Shown here: piece after piece, positions 37,126 to 44,218 of the stretch | Position numbering within the stretch: the first letter of the stretch is position 1 | Layout: each line of letters starts with the position of its first letter | NCBI RefSeq assembly: GCF_947489355.1 | Contig: NZ_CANLDD010000024.1 | Location: 1 to 59,928, forward strand | Direction: 5' to 3' | Length of the DNA stretch: 59,928 nt | DNA from: an uncultured Microbulbifer sp. | GTDB lineage: Bacteria > Pseudomonadota > Gammaproteobacteria > Pseudomonadales > Cellvibrionaceae | The notes under the pieces: generated by a model | What the model was told of the DNA's origin: nothing | The model's database searches: none | What the model saw: only the letters and a program-made list of their open reading frames with translations | Made by a program: the position numbers and the translations under genes

Positions 37126-38328
37126 ATGGAAAAGGCATTGCCCTATTGGGTGGAAGAGAACCCACTGTTGATCGGAATCCTGCATTTTATTTTGGATCGG
37201 CGGGATAGCCAGCTGGAACGGGGTACGGAAGCGCGCATCAGTTTCAGGCTGGATCTGCGCGCCGGCAGTAAGCGCTGGCAAGCGGTGTTGGAGCCACTCA
37301 GGGACCCGAACCAAGATGAACAGGCGTTGTGGGATGAGCTCCAACACTTCGCCAGTAAATATCAGTGCTTTGCAGTAAAGCCGAACCCCAAACGGCGCCC
37401 GGGTGTTGCGGAGTGGCAGGGTGCCCAGCTGATCTTTCGGGATGCCTGTGAGGAACAGTTGCGCCTGTGGCTCAATCGCCCACCCCCCAATTTGCGTAAA
37501 GCTGTCTGGACTACGCTGCTTGAACCTTACGCTGACTGCTTTGAAAATCCCGCCGCTTTCCCCTTGGATGGATTGGAGCTGCAGTCGGGGTTTGAATCTG
37601 TTGAAGAGATGGTTTCTTGCTGGGCCTCCGTAAGAAAAGAGCTGGTATTTGCCGAGAAAATTTCTTGGCGACAATTGGCCGCGCGCTGTTTTAAGGGGGA
37701 CTCCAAACACCTTGAATTGCACAGCCGCCAGTCCCTAGTGCGCAACTTGTATCCAGGACTGAGCCGGAAAATCCAGGAGCGACAGTTGTTGCTCCACATT
37801 TACCTGCCCGCGCAAAATGAGCAGGTCATTTTTATCGAAAACCAGGATACTTTTATTAGCCTGGCGGAACAGCAGCCCATGCATACCGCACTGGTTTATA
37901 GCGAGGGTTATCGGGGTGGGGCCGAGCGTATTCGCAATCATGAGATCGCTCGATTTAGTACGTTTAATACAGCCAGTGAAGATGTTCGGCAACAATTTCT
38001 CCATTGGTGGTATAGGAATAGCTCGCTTTCGCTACCCGTTTTCTTCTGGGGAGACCTGGATTATGAAGGGATGCGTATTGGCGCCGCATTGAAAAAGAGC
38101 TTTCCTGAATTGCGGTGCTGGCGTCCGGGTTATGACTTGTTACTGGATACCCTCTGCGCGGGGAGAGGACATGCCCCTCTACAGGCGGATAAGGAGCGAC
38201 AAAAACCGATCCAAAAAATCGGCTGTGAATATGCAGATGGTACCCTGATACCGGCTATGACAACATACCAGTGCCATGTGGATCAAGAGACTGCAGAATT
38301 TGGCGAGTTGCCGGCTGGATTGTTGTGA
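37126..38328 (+). CDS. jetD: Toprim nuclease JetD (MksG-type)
   Basis: This 400-residue nuclease subunit cuts DNA in Wadjet. The N-terminal half corresponds to the DUF3322-like DNA-binding arm. The C-terminal half (about 200-400) is a Toprim domain: the acidic residue in V-I-F-I-E-N-Q-D-T-F and the D-x-D motif in F-F-W-G-D-L-D-Y-E-G are visible, so the active site looks intact. ATG at 37126 is chosen because GGGAGG lies 8 bases upstream; a GTG at 37081 would add 15 residues. Together with the three upstream genes the operon is complete. After the stop there is a 183-base gap before the next gene. Confidence 0.9.
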   Translation: MEKALPYWVEENPLLIGILHFILDRRDSQLERGTEARISFRLDLRAGSKRWQAVLEPLRDPNQDEQALWDELQHFASKYQCFAVKPNPKRRPGVAEWQGAQLIFRDACEEQLRLWLNRPPPNLRKAVWTTLLEPYADCFENPAAFPLDGLELQSGFESVEEMVSCWASVRKELVFAEKISWRQLAARCFKGDSKHLELHSRQSLVRNLYPGLSRKIQERQLLLHIYLPAQNEQVIFIENQDTFISLAEQQPMHTALVYSEGYRGGAERIRNHEIARFSTFNTASEDVRQQFLHWWYRNSSLSLPVFFWGDLDYEGMRIGAALKKSFPELRCWRPGYDLLLDTLCAGRGHAPLQADKERQKPIQKIGCEYADGTLIPAMTTYQCHVDQETAEFGELPAGLL

Positions 38329-38511
38329 TTTATCTTTTGGAAATAGCCTGGGCCGCTATCCGATAAAATTATTCCAGCCCTTAAAAAATGGCTATATCAA
38401 AGCCTTTGGTCAGTTTTCCAATCTGTTTTTATGCGCAATATCTCGGAAGATGCAGTAAATTTACGGTAAAAATGCCTCTTAAAAATAAGAAGGAACGTTT
38501 CTGGACATTTT

Positions 38512-38964
38512 ATGCGTCAATTTTCCATTTTGGTTATTTTTGTTTTGGCCTTTGGCGGCGCCGCTGTTCTGTACGAGCAGGAAAGTCGCAAGGTGAAAGG
38601 TGTGCTGACCCAGATTACCCAATTGCAGGCACAGATGGGCGATCTGCAGGCAGAGGTCAATCGGCTTAACAGCGAGCTGAAGGCTGTGAAGCTTGCCGAG
38701 CGTCGCCGGCCCAACCTGAGCACCATGGCCAGCCGGATCCGCCGGGAGGTACCCGGCTCTGGGGCACCCCAACCGGTCGTTGGAACAGGGCTTGAAGGTA
38801 CATCCAGTGGTTTGATTACCTCTGATGTTACCACGGCGCCGCCGGCGATCCGGTCCAATGATGGCAGCAGGGAGGATGGCCGTGACTGGTCACACCCCAC
38901 TGTAGATGCAGACCAATACCAGGGAGAATCTGAGGAGCAGGAAGTACTGGACCCCTACCAGTAA
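38512..38964 (+). CDS. Unknown membrane-anchored coiled-coil protein
   Basis: This 150-residue protein is not recognised. It starts with an uncleaved-looking membrane helix (MRQFSILVIFVLAFGGAAVL, residues 1-20), then a coiled coil of about 50 residues with leucine/isoleucine heptads (V-L-T-Q-I-T-Q-L-Q-A-Q-M through about residue 65), an R-R-R-P patch, and an acidic, Ser/Gly-rich, probably disordered C-terminus. The layout resembles small divisome or envelope scaffold proteins but no family match is claimed. ATG at 38512 has a GAAGGAAC-type ribosome site. It lies 183 bases downstream of jetD and on the same strand; a link to the system is possible but unproved. Confidence 0.65.
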   Translation: MRQFSILVIFVLAFGGAAVLYEQESRKVKGVLTQITQLQAQMGDLQAEVNRLNSELKAVKLAERRRPNLSTMASRIRREVPGSGAPQPVVGTGLEGTSSGLITSDVTTAPPAIRSNDGSREDGRDWSHPTVDADQYQGESEEQEVLDPYQ

Positions 38965-39104
38965 TTGTCCGCCATCTATTGATTTCAGCTTGAAAGGCCG
39001 CAAAATACCTGTCTTCTGGTGCGCTCCGCGCCAGGTATCTCGTGGGTCTGTTGCTTGTAGCGGACACTGTTTGTAGCCACTGATTGTGAGGGGGCGACCC
39101 GGCA

Positions 39105-39578
39105 ATGCCGTTAAACAAATTCTACGCATCATTGAATAGTCAACTGGAAGGCCTGCTCTCGGCAGAGCGGGACTGGCTGGCCAATACCGCCAATGCCAGC
39201 GCGCTGCTGTTTATGGCGCTGGAAAATATCAATTGGGCCGGCTTTTACATCCTCCACGGCGATGAGTTGCGCCTGGGGCCCTTCCAGGGCAGGCCAGCCT
39301 GCACTCGTATTCCTGTTGGCGCCGGTGTCTGCGGCACAGCGGTTTCTAGCGGAGAACCCCAGCTGGTTGATGATGTACACCAGTTTCCCGGCCATATCGC
39401 CTGCGATGCGGTTTCCGCTTCCGAGGTGGTTATCCCGCTTTACACTGTCAGTGGACGCTGTCTGGGTGTGCTGGATATCGACAGTCCCAGGGTTGCCCGC
39501 TTTACTGAAGCGGACTTGATGGGACTGCAGGCTTTCACACAAGTGCTATTGAGTGCCTCCGATATCCCTGTGAACTGA
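39105..39578 (+). CDS. msrC: Free methionine-(R)-sulfoxide reductase (GAF domain)
   Basis: This 157-residue GAF-fold enzyme reduces free methionine-R-sulfoxide. The three redox cysteines of the family are present: A-C-T-R-I-P-V-G-A-G-V-C-G-T-A gives two, and F-P-G-H-I-A-C-D-A gives the third. N-I-N-W-A-G-F-Y earlier is also conserved. The length and N-terminus M-P-L-N-K-F-Y-A-S-L are normal. ATG at 39105 follows GAGGGGG. It stands alone, before the IS256 remnant, and probably protects against oxidised methionine. Confidence 0.92.
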   Translation: MPLNKFYASLNSQLEGLLSAERDWLANTANASALLFMALENINWAGFYILHGDELRLGPFQGRPACTRIPVGAGVCGTAVSSGEPQLVDDVHQFPGHIACDAVSASEVVIPLYTVSGRCLGVLDIDSPRVARFTEADLMGLQAFTQVLLSASDIPVN

Positions 39579-39712
39579 TCCTCTGTGGCATGGATGCTCT
39601 GATGGTCGGGCCCCAAGCGTTGAAAAAGGGCAAAATAGCTTGATTTTGTGAATATGCCTGCGGGGAAGAGGTTTATAAAAACCTGTGTTGGAGAGGTAGG
39701 CCAATTGCAAAG

Positions 39713-39726
39713 AGGAGTCGACTCCT
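39713..39726. repeat. Perfect 14-base palindrome
   Basis: AGGAGTCGACTCCT is its own reverse complement. It lies between msrC and the IS256 remnant. Its role is unknown. Confidence 0.5.
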
Positions 39727-39760
39727 TAAGTTCATAAGGCACTTAATGGAGGGTTTTTGA

Positions 39761-40172
39761 TCCCTACTGCATCTGGAGGCGGTTTACCCTGACTTTTGGC
39801 TTGGTACTATCCACTACCAGATCAAGGGAATGACAGTTGTTCCAGCAAGGCCGTTTACACTATTTTGGTTTGAAAATCGAGGGTAAGAACACGTTGTTGG
39901 GGTTTTAGTTGTCTGATCAGGGGGGCGCGTATCACCGGCTGTGCGTTATAACCAATTCGCTTCAGTCCGCGACCTCAAAAAATCAGAAAGCCATTTTGAC
40001 CGATCTCAAATGCGACTACCAGGCGGCAACGCTGAATAGTGCCTCAAGTGCTCTGGACCAGTTGGTGGCCCCATAGGGCGTAAATATCCACTGGCGCCCC
40101 AGTCCTGCCGAACCGTGGCCCACCTTGTCCACCTGCTTCAAACTATCCGGAATCCGTGCCTGTGCCGATTAA
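39761..40172 (+). pseudogene. Decayed IS256-family transposase fragment
   Basis: Joined across at least two frameshifts and two in-frame stops, this segment reads as the middle of an IS256-type (Mutator-like) transposase. It starts L-E-A-V-Y-P-D-F-W-L-G-T-I-H-Y-Q-I-K (family: L-D-A-I-H-Y-K-V), then S-K-A-V-Y-T-I-L, then G-L-K-I-E-G-K, then L-S-D-Q-G-G-A-Y-H-R-L. It continues with S-K-N-Q-K-A-I-L-T-D-L-K and Y-Q-A-A-T, then A-L-D-Q-L, and ends E-P-W-P-T-L-S-T-C-F-K followed by G-I-R. The catalytic aspartate is already mutated and both ends of the gene are gone. It is a dead relic. A separate IS256-type copy lies at the right edge. Confidence 0.82.
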
Positions 40173-40737
40173 AACGGCCATGGCCGTCGAGGCCATGTGT
40201 TTGCGTGCCTAGTGAACGCTGGGGTAATTCGCCTTGGCAAAGCATTGCTGTGTTTTGTGAGGGGGTGAGTGGGAAATTGCAGGTGCCTCGGATGTGCTCA
40301 TCTACATCGACAGGCAGCGGCCAGCTTAATCCAAGCCTGTTGGGCGGGCTTATATTAATCGATACGTTACGAATAGATCTGTAAAAACTTGATTGCCGAT
40401 TCTGCAAATTCTGAAAAATAATCAAATAAACCAGAATAGGCAATCAAGGTGAGCCAGATGCTGACATGATTGCCAAGGATAAAGCGATCAGAGCCCCCAT
40501 ACCTGCCTTTACTGTTTTTTCCGCACAACGTTTTTTTTGGGCTATGTCCTGCGCTAAATGGTATCCTGGGGGAGCTGTAAAGGAGGGGCCGCTTTATTGA
40601 GAAGGCCATGGATTTTCATTATGGACCTGCTTTACAAGCACTCATTAATCAACTCTATTGAGCCTTCTCATTGCTCTCTATTTTAGCAAAACAAAAGCAG
40701 TAATTATTCAAACCTAAGGAAAGATAGAGTAATTATA
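40173..40737. other. AT-rich spacer upstream of the TonB receptor
   Basis: No supported gene is present. It holds a 17-base inverted repeat (40388-40448, listed separately) and an AT-rich leader to the receptor gene. The first part may be further decayed IS256 sequence, but I cannot align it. Confidence 0.4.
40388..40448. repeat. Long near-perfect inverted repeat
   Basis: CTTGATTGCCGATTCTG (40388-40404) and CAGAATAGGCAATCAAG (40432-40448) are complementary in 16 of 17 positions, separated by 27 AT-rich bases. A third partial copy, TGATTGCC, follows at 40467-40474 and could pair with GGCAATCA (40439-40446) as an alternative hairpin. It may be insertion-element ends or a regulatory structure. 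Confidence 0.6.
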
Positions 40738-43701
40738 ATGAATAGAAAATTTACCAAGAGTCTGCTTGGGGCAGCGATCAGCTTCACAGTCTATTGTGGC
40801 AGTGCATTGGCAGATACCGGCTCTCTGCGCATCACAGTTACGGATGACGCGGGGAATCCTGTCGCTGGGGCTGAGGTTGGCGTCCATACCCCTGAGAGCT
40901 TGACCACAAAGCAAGGGGTGACTAACACAAACGGTGAAATCAGGCTGGTGGGGTTGGATCCCTCGGCAAAATACGAAGTTGAAGTTAGCGGAGCCGGTTA
41001 TCAGCCCGTAAAGAGCGAGAACGTGTTGGTAGTATCCGGCCAAAGCTATGCGCTGAGTTTCGAACTGAAGGCTTCCGATGATGTTATCGAGGAGGTGATT
41101 GTAACTGGCCAGCGGGTGCGGCTGGTTGATACCACCTCTACTGTTGTCGGTCAGGACATCACCCTAGATCTGACCGAATCGCTGCCAACTGGGCGAAACT
41201 ATCAAGCTTACCTGCAGCTGGCGCCGGGCACAAAGCCCTCCGCCGGCGGCAACCCATCCTCCAAGTCTGGAGTAAACTACAGTGATGTTCCGGATGCCAG
41301 AGGACGGACCTCAGGCTTTTCGTCCGACAATTTATATTACATCGACAACGTCAATGTAACCGATAATGTAACCGGCACTTTTGGTGGTTCGGTGAACTCT
41401 GAGATTATTCAGGAGCAGCACGTTCTCACCGGCGGTCTGCCGGCCGAATATGAAGGTGGTAGCGGGCTGGTTTCCCGCGTTATTACCAAGTCCGGGGGTA
41501 ACGATTTTCATGGCTCCGTAAACTACTATATGCAGGACGATGGTCTGGTTGCCGACAACCGACATCTGGAAGGCAATAAGTTCTCTACCTTTGACAGCGC
41601 CTTTACCTTGGGTGGCCCGATCATTCAGGACAAGCTCTGGTTCTTCAGCTCCTACCAGATCAAGGAGCGTGAGGACGATGTCTTCTCAGCAGGTGGTGAA
41701 TTTCTGCGCAAAGTGGAAAGATCGGACGACCTGGGTTTCGCCAAGCTATCCTGGCAGATGACAGAAAATGACAAACTCATCGCCACTTTCTTTAACGACC
41801 CTGTTGATATCAGCGGTTCGCGGGACTCCAGTGTGTTGAATAACCGCGATAGAACGCAACGTCAGGGCGGCGACAACTACAAGCTCGAGTATTCTCACTC
41901 CTGGGACAATATGGTCCTGATCCTGGAGGCTGCAAAGCACGAGGCCGAAATCAGTACCTTCGCCGCAGAAAAGTCCACGCGGAATGATGTCGCTTACCTG
42001 GCCGATGTCAGCAACCCGTCCCTGTCAGATTTGAACTTAGGTGGGCGTGGATCGGATAGTCTCCAGTTTCGCAATAAAGATACATGGGCTGCCACTTTCG
42101 CGTACTTTCTGGATACCAATTGGGGTAGTCATGACATCACGACGGGCTATTCCTATACGGAAAATGAACGCACTCGCCATCTGCAATATACCGGCGGTGA
42201 AGGTGCTCAGTATAATTCCGTCGCTAATATCAATAGCGGTGCCACTTTTGGAGATATGCTTGATGAAGCTTGGCGCGGTGAAATTCCGTTCTCAGGCGGT
42301 GATGCCGGGTTTATTATCAACGCGATAAATGCCAGTGCGGATAGCAACTTTTACTACGATTTGTTAGACGCGGATAATGACGATGTGATCACTGAAGGCG
42401 AGCTAAAAGCGCTGAGTTTCTCCAGTGCTGCCGGTAATCCAGATGGTACGATCAATGCTTATCGGATTATAGAGACATCTAACGAACCTTTCACGGTAAA
42501 AACCCAAGGTAACGCTTTTTATGTCCAGGACAAATGGAGCTACGGTAAGTGGACCGTCAATGCCGGGGTGCGTGCCGAGCAATGGGAGCATTTCGCCAGT
42601 GATGGTTCCAGCATTTTTACTTTTGACTGGGAGTTCGCTCCGCGCCTCGGTGTGACCTATGACATCAATGGTGATGGGGATCGCAAGTTATGGGGTTTCT
42701 ACGGTCGCTACTACGACCCTATTCGTACCGATATGACTTCGTTTGCAGGCACGGTTACCGGCCTTGTGAGGGACGAACAAGTTTATATTGGTGATCGTTG
42801 GTTGACCTTTCGTACTCGTGGCCCAGGCGATGCAAACATTGCATCCACGACAAAAACGCCGTACACAGACGAGTTTATGCTCGGGTACTCGATGTCCCTG
42901 GGCGATGATATGAGCGCCGAGGTCACCTATACCAACAGGGTTACCGAGGACCTGCTGGAAGACTACGATTTGGCGCTGTACACCGACCCGGATCAGTCGG
43001 GCCAGTACGCGCTGCCGCTGTCCTACTTCGGTTTGGATGGACTTGGGGATATTCCGAACTATACGATTGCCACACTGAAAGGCGGTAAACGCGAGTACGA
43101 CGGAGTGGAATTCACTTTCCGTAAGCGTCGCAGTGATACCTGGCAGATGCTGGCTTCCTACACTTATAACCTGGCTTCAGGCAATTCCAACTCCGATGGG
43201 GACGCAGACTTTCAGGGGGACGTGATCTGGCTGGATCCCCGTGCACCGGGAGTATATAGCGACCAGCCAGGCAATATCGAACACCTGTTCAAGGTTGCAG
43301 GCTCGTATTTCTTTGACAACGGCATTGAACTGGGATTGGTATACAGCTGGAATTCCGGATTGGTGTATAGCAAGACCTTCAGTATTTCCGGTCGACACCT
43401 GCCTGTGCAGGTAGAAGATGCCTATGAAAGTGGCGGTATTATCGAGAATTGGGTAGATTCCGATGCGGTTGGCAGCCAAGTTGCCAGTTCCTATGGAACC
43501 CTGGATGCCCGGATGAAATACAGCTTTCAGATTGCAGGATACGAGGCGGAGTTTTTTTTGGATATTTTCAATGTGCTAAACGACCAGGCCGGTATCCGCG
43601 AGCAGGATCTGGTATCAGGCGACGGCGAATATGACTTCGGTCAGGAGGTTGAATGGGTCGCGCCTCGCCGCTTCTATTTGGGTACTCGCTTATCCTTCTA
43701 A
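40738..43701 (+). CDS. TonB-dependent receptor, Oar-like, with EF-hand-like loop
   Basis: This is a 987-residue outer-membrane receptor. A signal peptide (about 1-25) is followed by a carboxypeptidase-regulatory-like beta-sandwich (about 26-112: G-S-L-R-I-T-V-T-D to A-L-S-F-E-L-K), a TonB-box-like E-V-I-V-T-G, a plug domain (about 120-250) and a beta-barrel ending with the outer-membrane C-terminal aromatic in R-L-S-F. This matches Oar-like receptors that take up peptides or large substrates with TonB energy. Residues 544-555, D-A-D-N-D-D-V-I-T-E-G-E, form a canonical EF-hand calcium loop within the barrel part. ATG at 40738 is the start. The substrate is unknown. Confidence 0.88.
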   Translation: MNRKFTKSLLGAAISFTVYCGSALADTGSLRITVTDDAGNPVAGAEVGVHTPESLTTKQGVTNTNGEIRLVGLDPSAKYEVEVSGAGYQPVKSENVLVVSGQSYALSFELKASDDVIEEVIVTGQRVRLVDTTSTVVGQDITLDLTESLPTGRNYQAYLQLAPGTKPSAGGNPSSKSGVNYSDVPDARGRTSGFSSDNLYYIDNVNVTDNVTGTFGGSVNSEIIQEQHVLTGGLPAEYEGGSGLVSRVITKSGGNDFHGSVNYYMQDDGLVADNRHLEGNKFSTFDSAFTLGGPIIQDKLWFFSSYQIKEREDDVFSAGGEFLRKVERSDDLGFAKLSWQMTENDKLIATFFNDPVDISGSRDSSVLNNRDRTQRQGGDNYKLEYSHSWDNMVLILEAAKHEAEISTFAAEKSTRNDVAYLADVSNPSLSDLNLGGRGSDSLQFRNKDTWAATFAYFLDTNWGSHDITTGYSYTENERTRHLQYTGGEGAQYNSVANINSGATFGDMLDEAWRGEIPFSGGDAGFIINAINASADSNFYYDLLDADNDDVITEGELKALSFSSAAGNPDGTINAYRIIETSNEPFTVKTQGNAFYVQDKWSYGKWTVNAGVRAEQWEHFASDGSSIFTFDWEFAPRLGVTYDINGDGDRKLWGFYGRYYDPIRTDMTSFAGTVTGLVRDEQVYIGDRWLTFRTRGPGDANIASTTKTPYTDEFMLGYSMSLGDDMSAEVTYTNRVTEDLLEDYDLALYTDPDQSGQYALPLSYFGLDGLGDIPNYTIATLKGGKREYDGVEFTFRKRRSDTWQMLASYTYNLASGNSNSDGDADFQGDVIWLDPRAPGVYSDQPGNIEHLFKVAGSYFFDNGIELGLVYSWNSGLVYSKTFSISGRHLPVQVEDAYESGGIIENWVDSDAVGSQVASSYGTLDARMKYSFQIAGYEAEFFLDIFNVLNDQAGIREQDLVSGDGEYDFGQEVEWVAPRRFYLGTRLSF

Positions 43702-43731
43702 GCCTGTTTTTGCATGTTCTAGGAGATAGAA

Positions 43732-43866
43732 ATGGTGAATAGGGCCTGCTTCATAGTATTCCGACAATGTCGGTTTGCAGGCCCAATCACGCGTCATCCA
43801 AGGATAAGAAGGGGAATATATCTACGAATAATGAGTATACGGATAAACCACTGCCCTTGGCGGTGA
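43732..43866 (+). CDS. Possible small ORF downstream of the receptor
   Basis: ATG at 43732 is preceded by AGGAG at 43721-43725, a well-placed ribosome site, 30 bases after the receptor stop. The frame runs for 44 codons (M-V-N-R-A-C-F-I-V-F...) and is rich in arginine and isoleucine with ATA/AGA/AGG codons. The product matches nothing I know. It may be the start of a decayed second gene of the receptor operon. It spans a strong hairpin. Confidence 0.25.
   Translation: MVNRACFIVFRQCRFAGPITRHPRIRRGIYLRIMSIRINHCPWR
43742..43784 (+). other. Strong nested hairpin after the TonB receptor
   Basis: GGGCCTGC (43742-43749) pairs perfectly with GCAGGCCC (43777-43784), and CCGACA pairs with TGTCGG inside (43761-43773). 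No T-run follows. It could be an mRNA-stabilising 3' structure or a rho-linked pause. Confidence 0.6.
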
Positions 43867-44218
43867 AACTTGACAAGGCTCTGCCGTTCAGTCGTGCAGT
43901 GTAAAACTATGGCCTCCCATGAACCGGGAGGTTCATTTAGGGGTCCATAGCAAGAGAGATTGACAGAGCCAATATTTCTGGGTCAGGGGCTATTATGTTT
44001 GCACTACTGGCCTGGATGAGCAGATGATTCGAGAACAAATTAAGAGTGTGAAAAGTGCCATCGGCTTGAACATCCTCGGGTTGTTCATTTGTGAGTAGGC
44101 TTGGATAGCAAAGTACACTAACGTCATTGAGAAGTCTTCCGTAGGGGGCACCTTACACAGCTTGGCGGTTTTGCGAGCGATGCTGTACATGGTTTAATGG
44201 CATTTATCCAGTGAATAC
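43867..44218. other. Spacer between the TonB receptor and aconitase genes
   Basis: This AT-richer region contains no supported gene. A minus-strand frame stays open for about 70 codons near 43930-44150 but shows no recognisable motif or start, so it is not called. Confidence 0.35.

Noticed and set aside
39764..39859. Minus-strand peptide L-D-L-V-V-D-S-T-K-P resembling the first DDE motif of IS5-family transposases
   Set aside because: The opposite strand reads as a longer, better run of IS256-family motifs continuing to 40172; the minus-strand match is an antisense coincidence.
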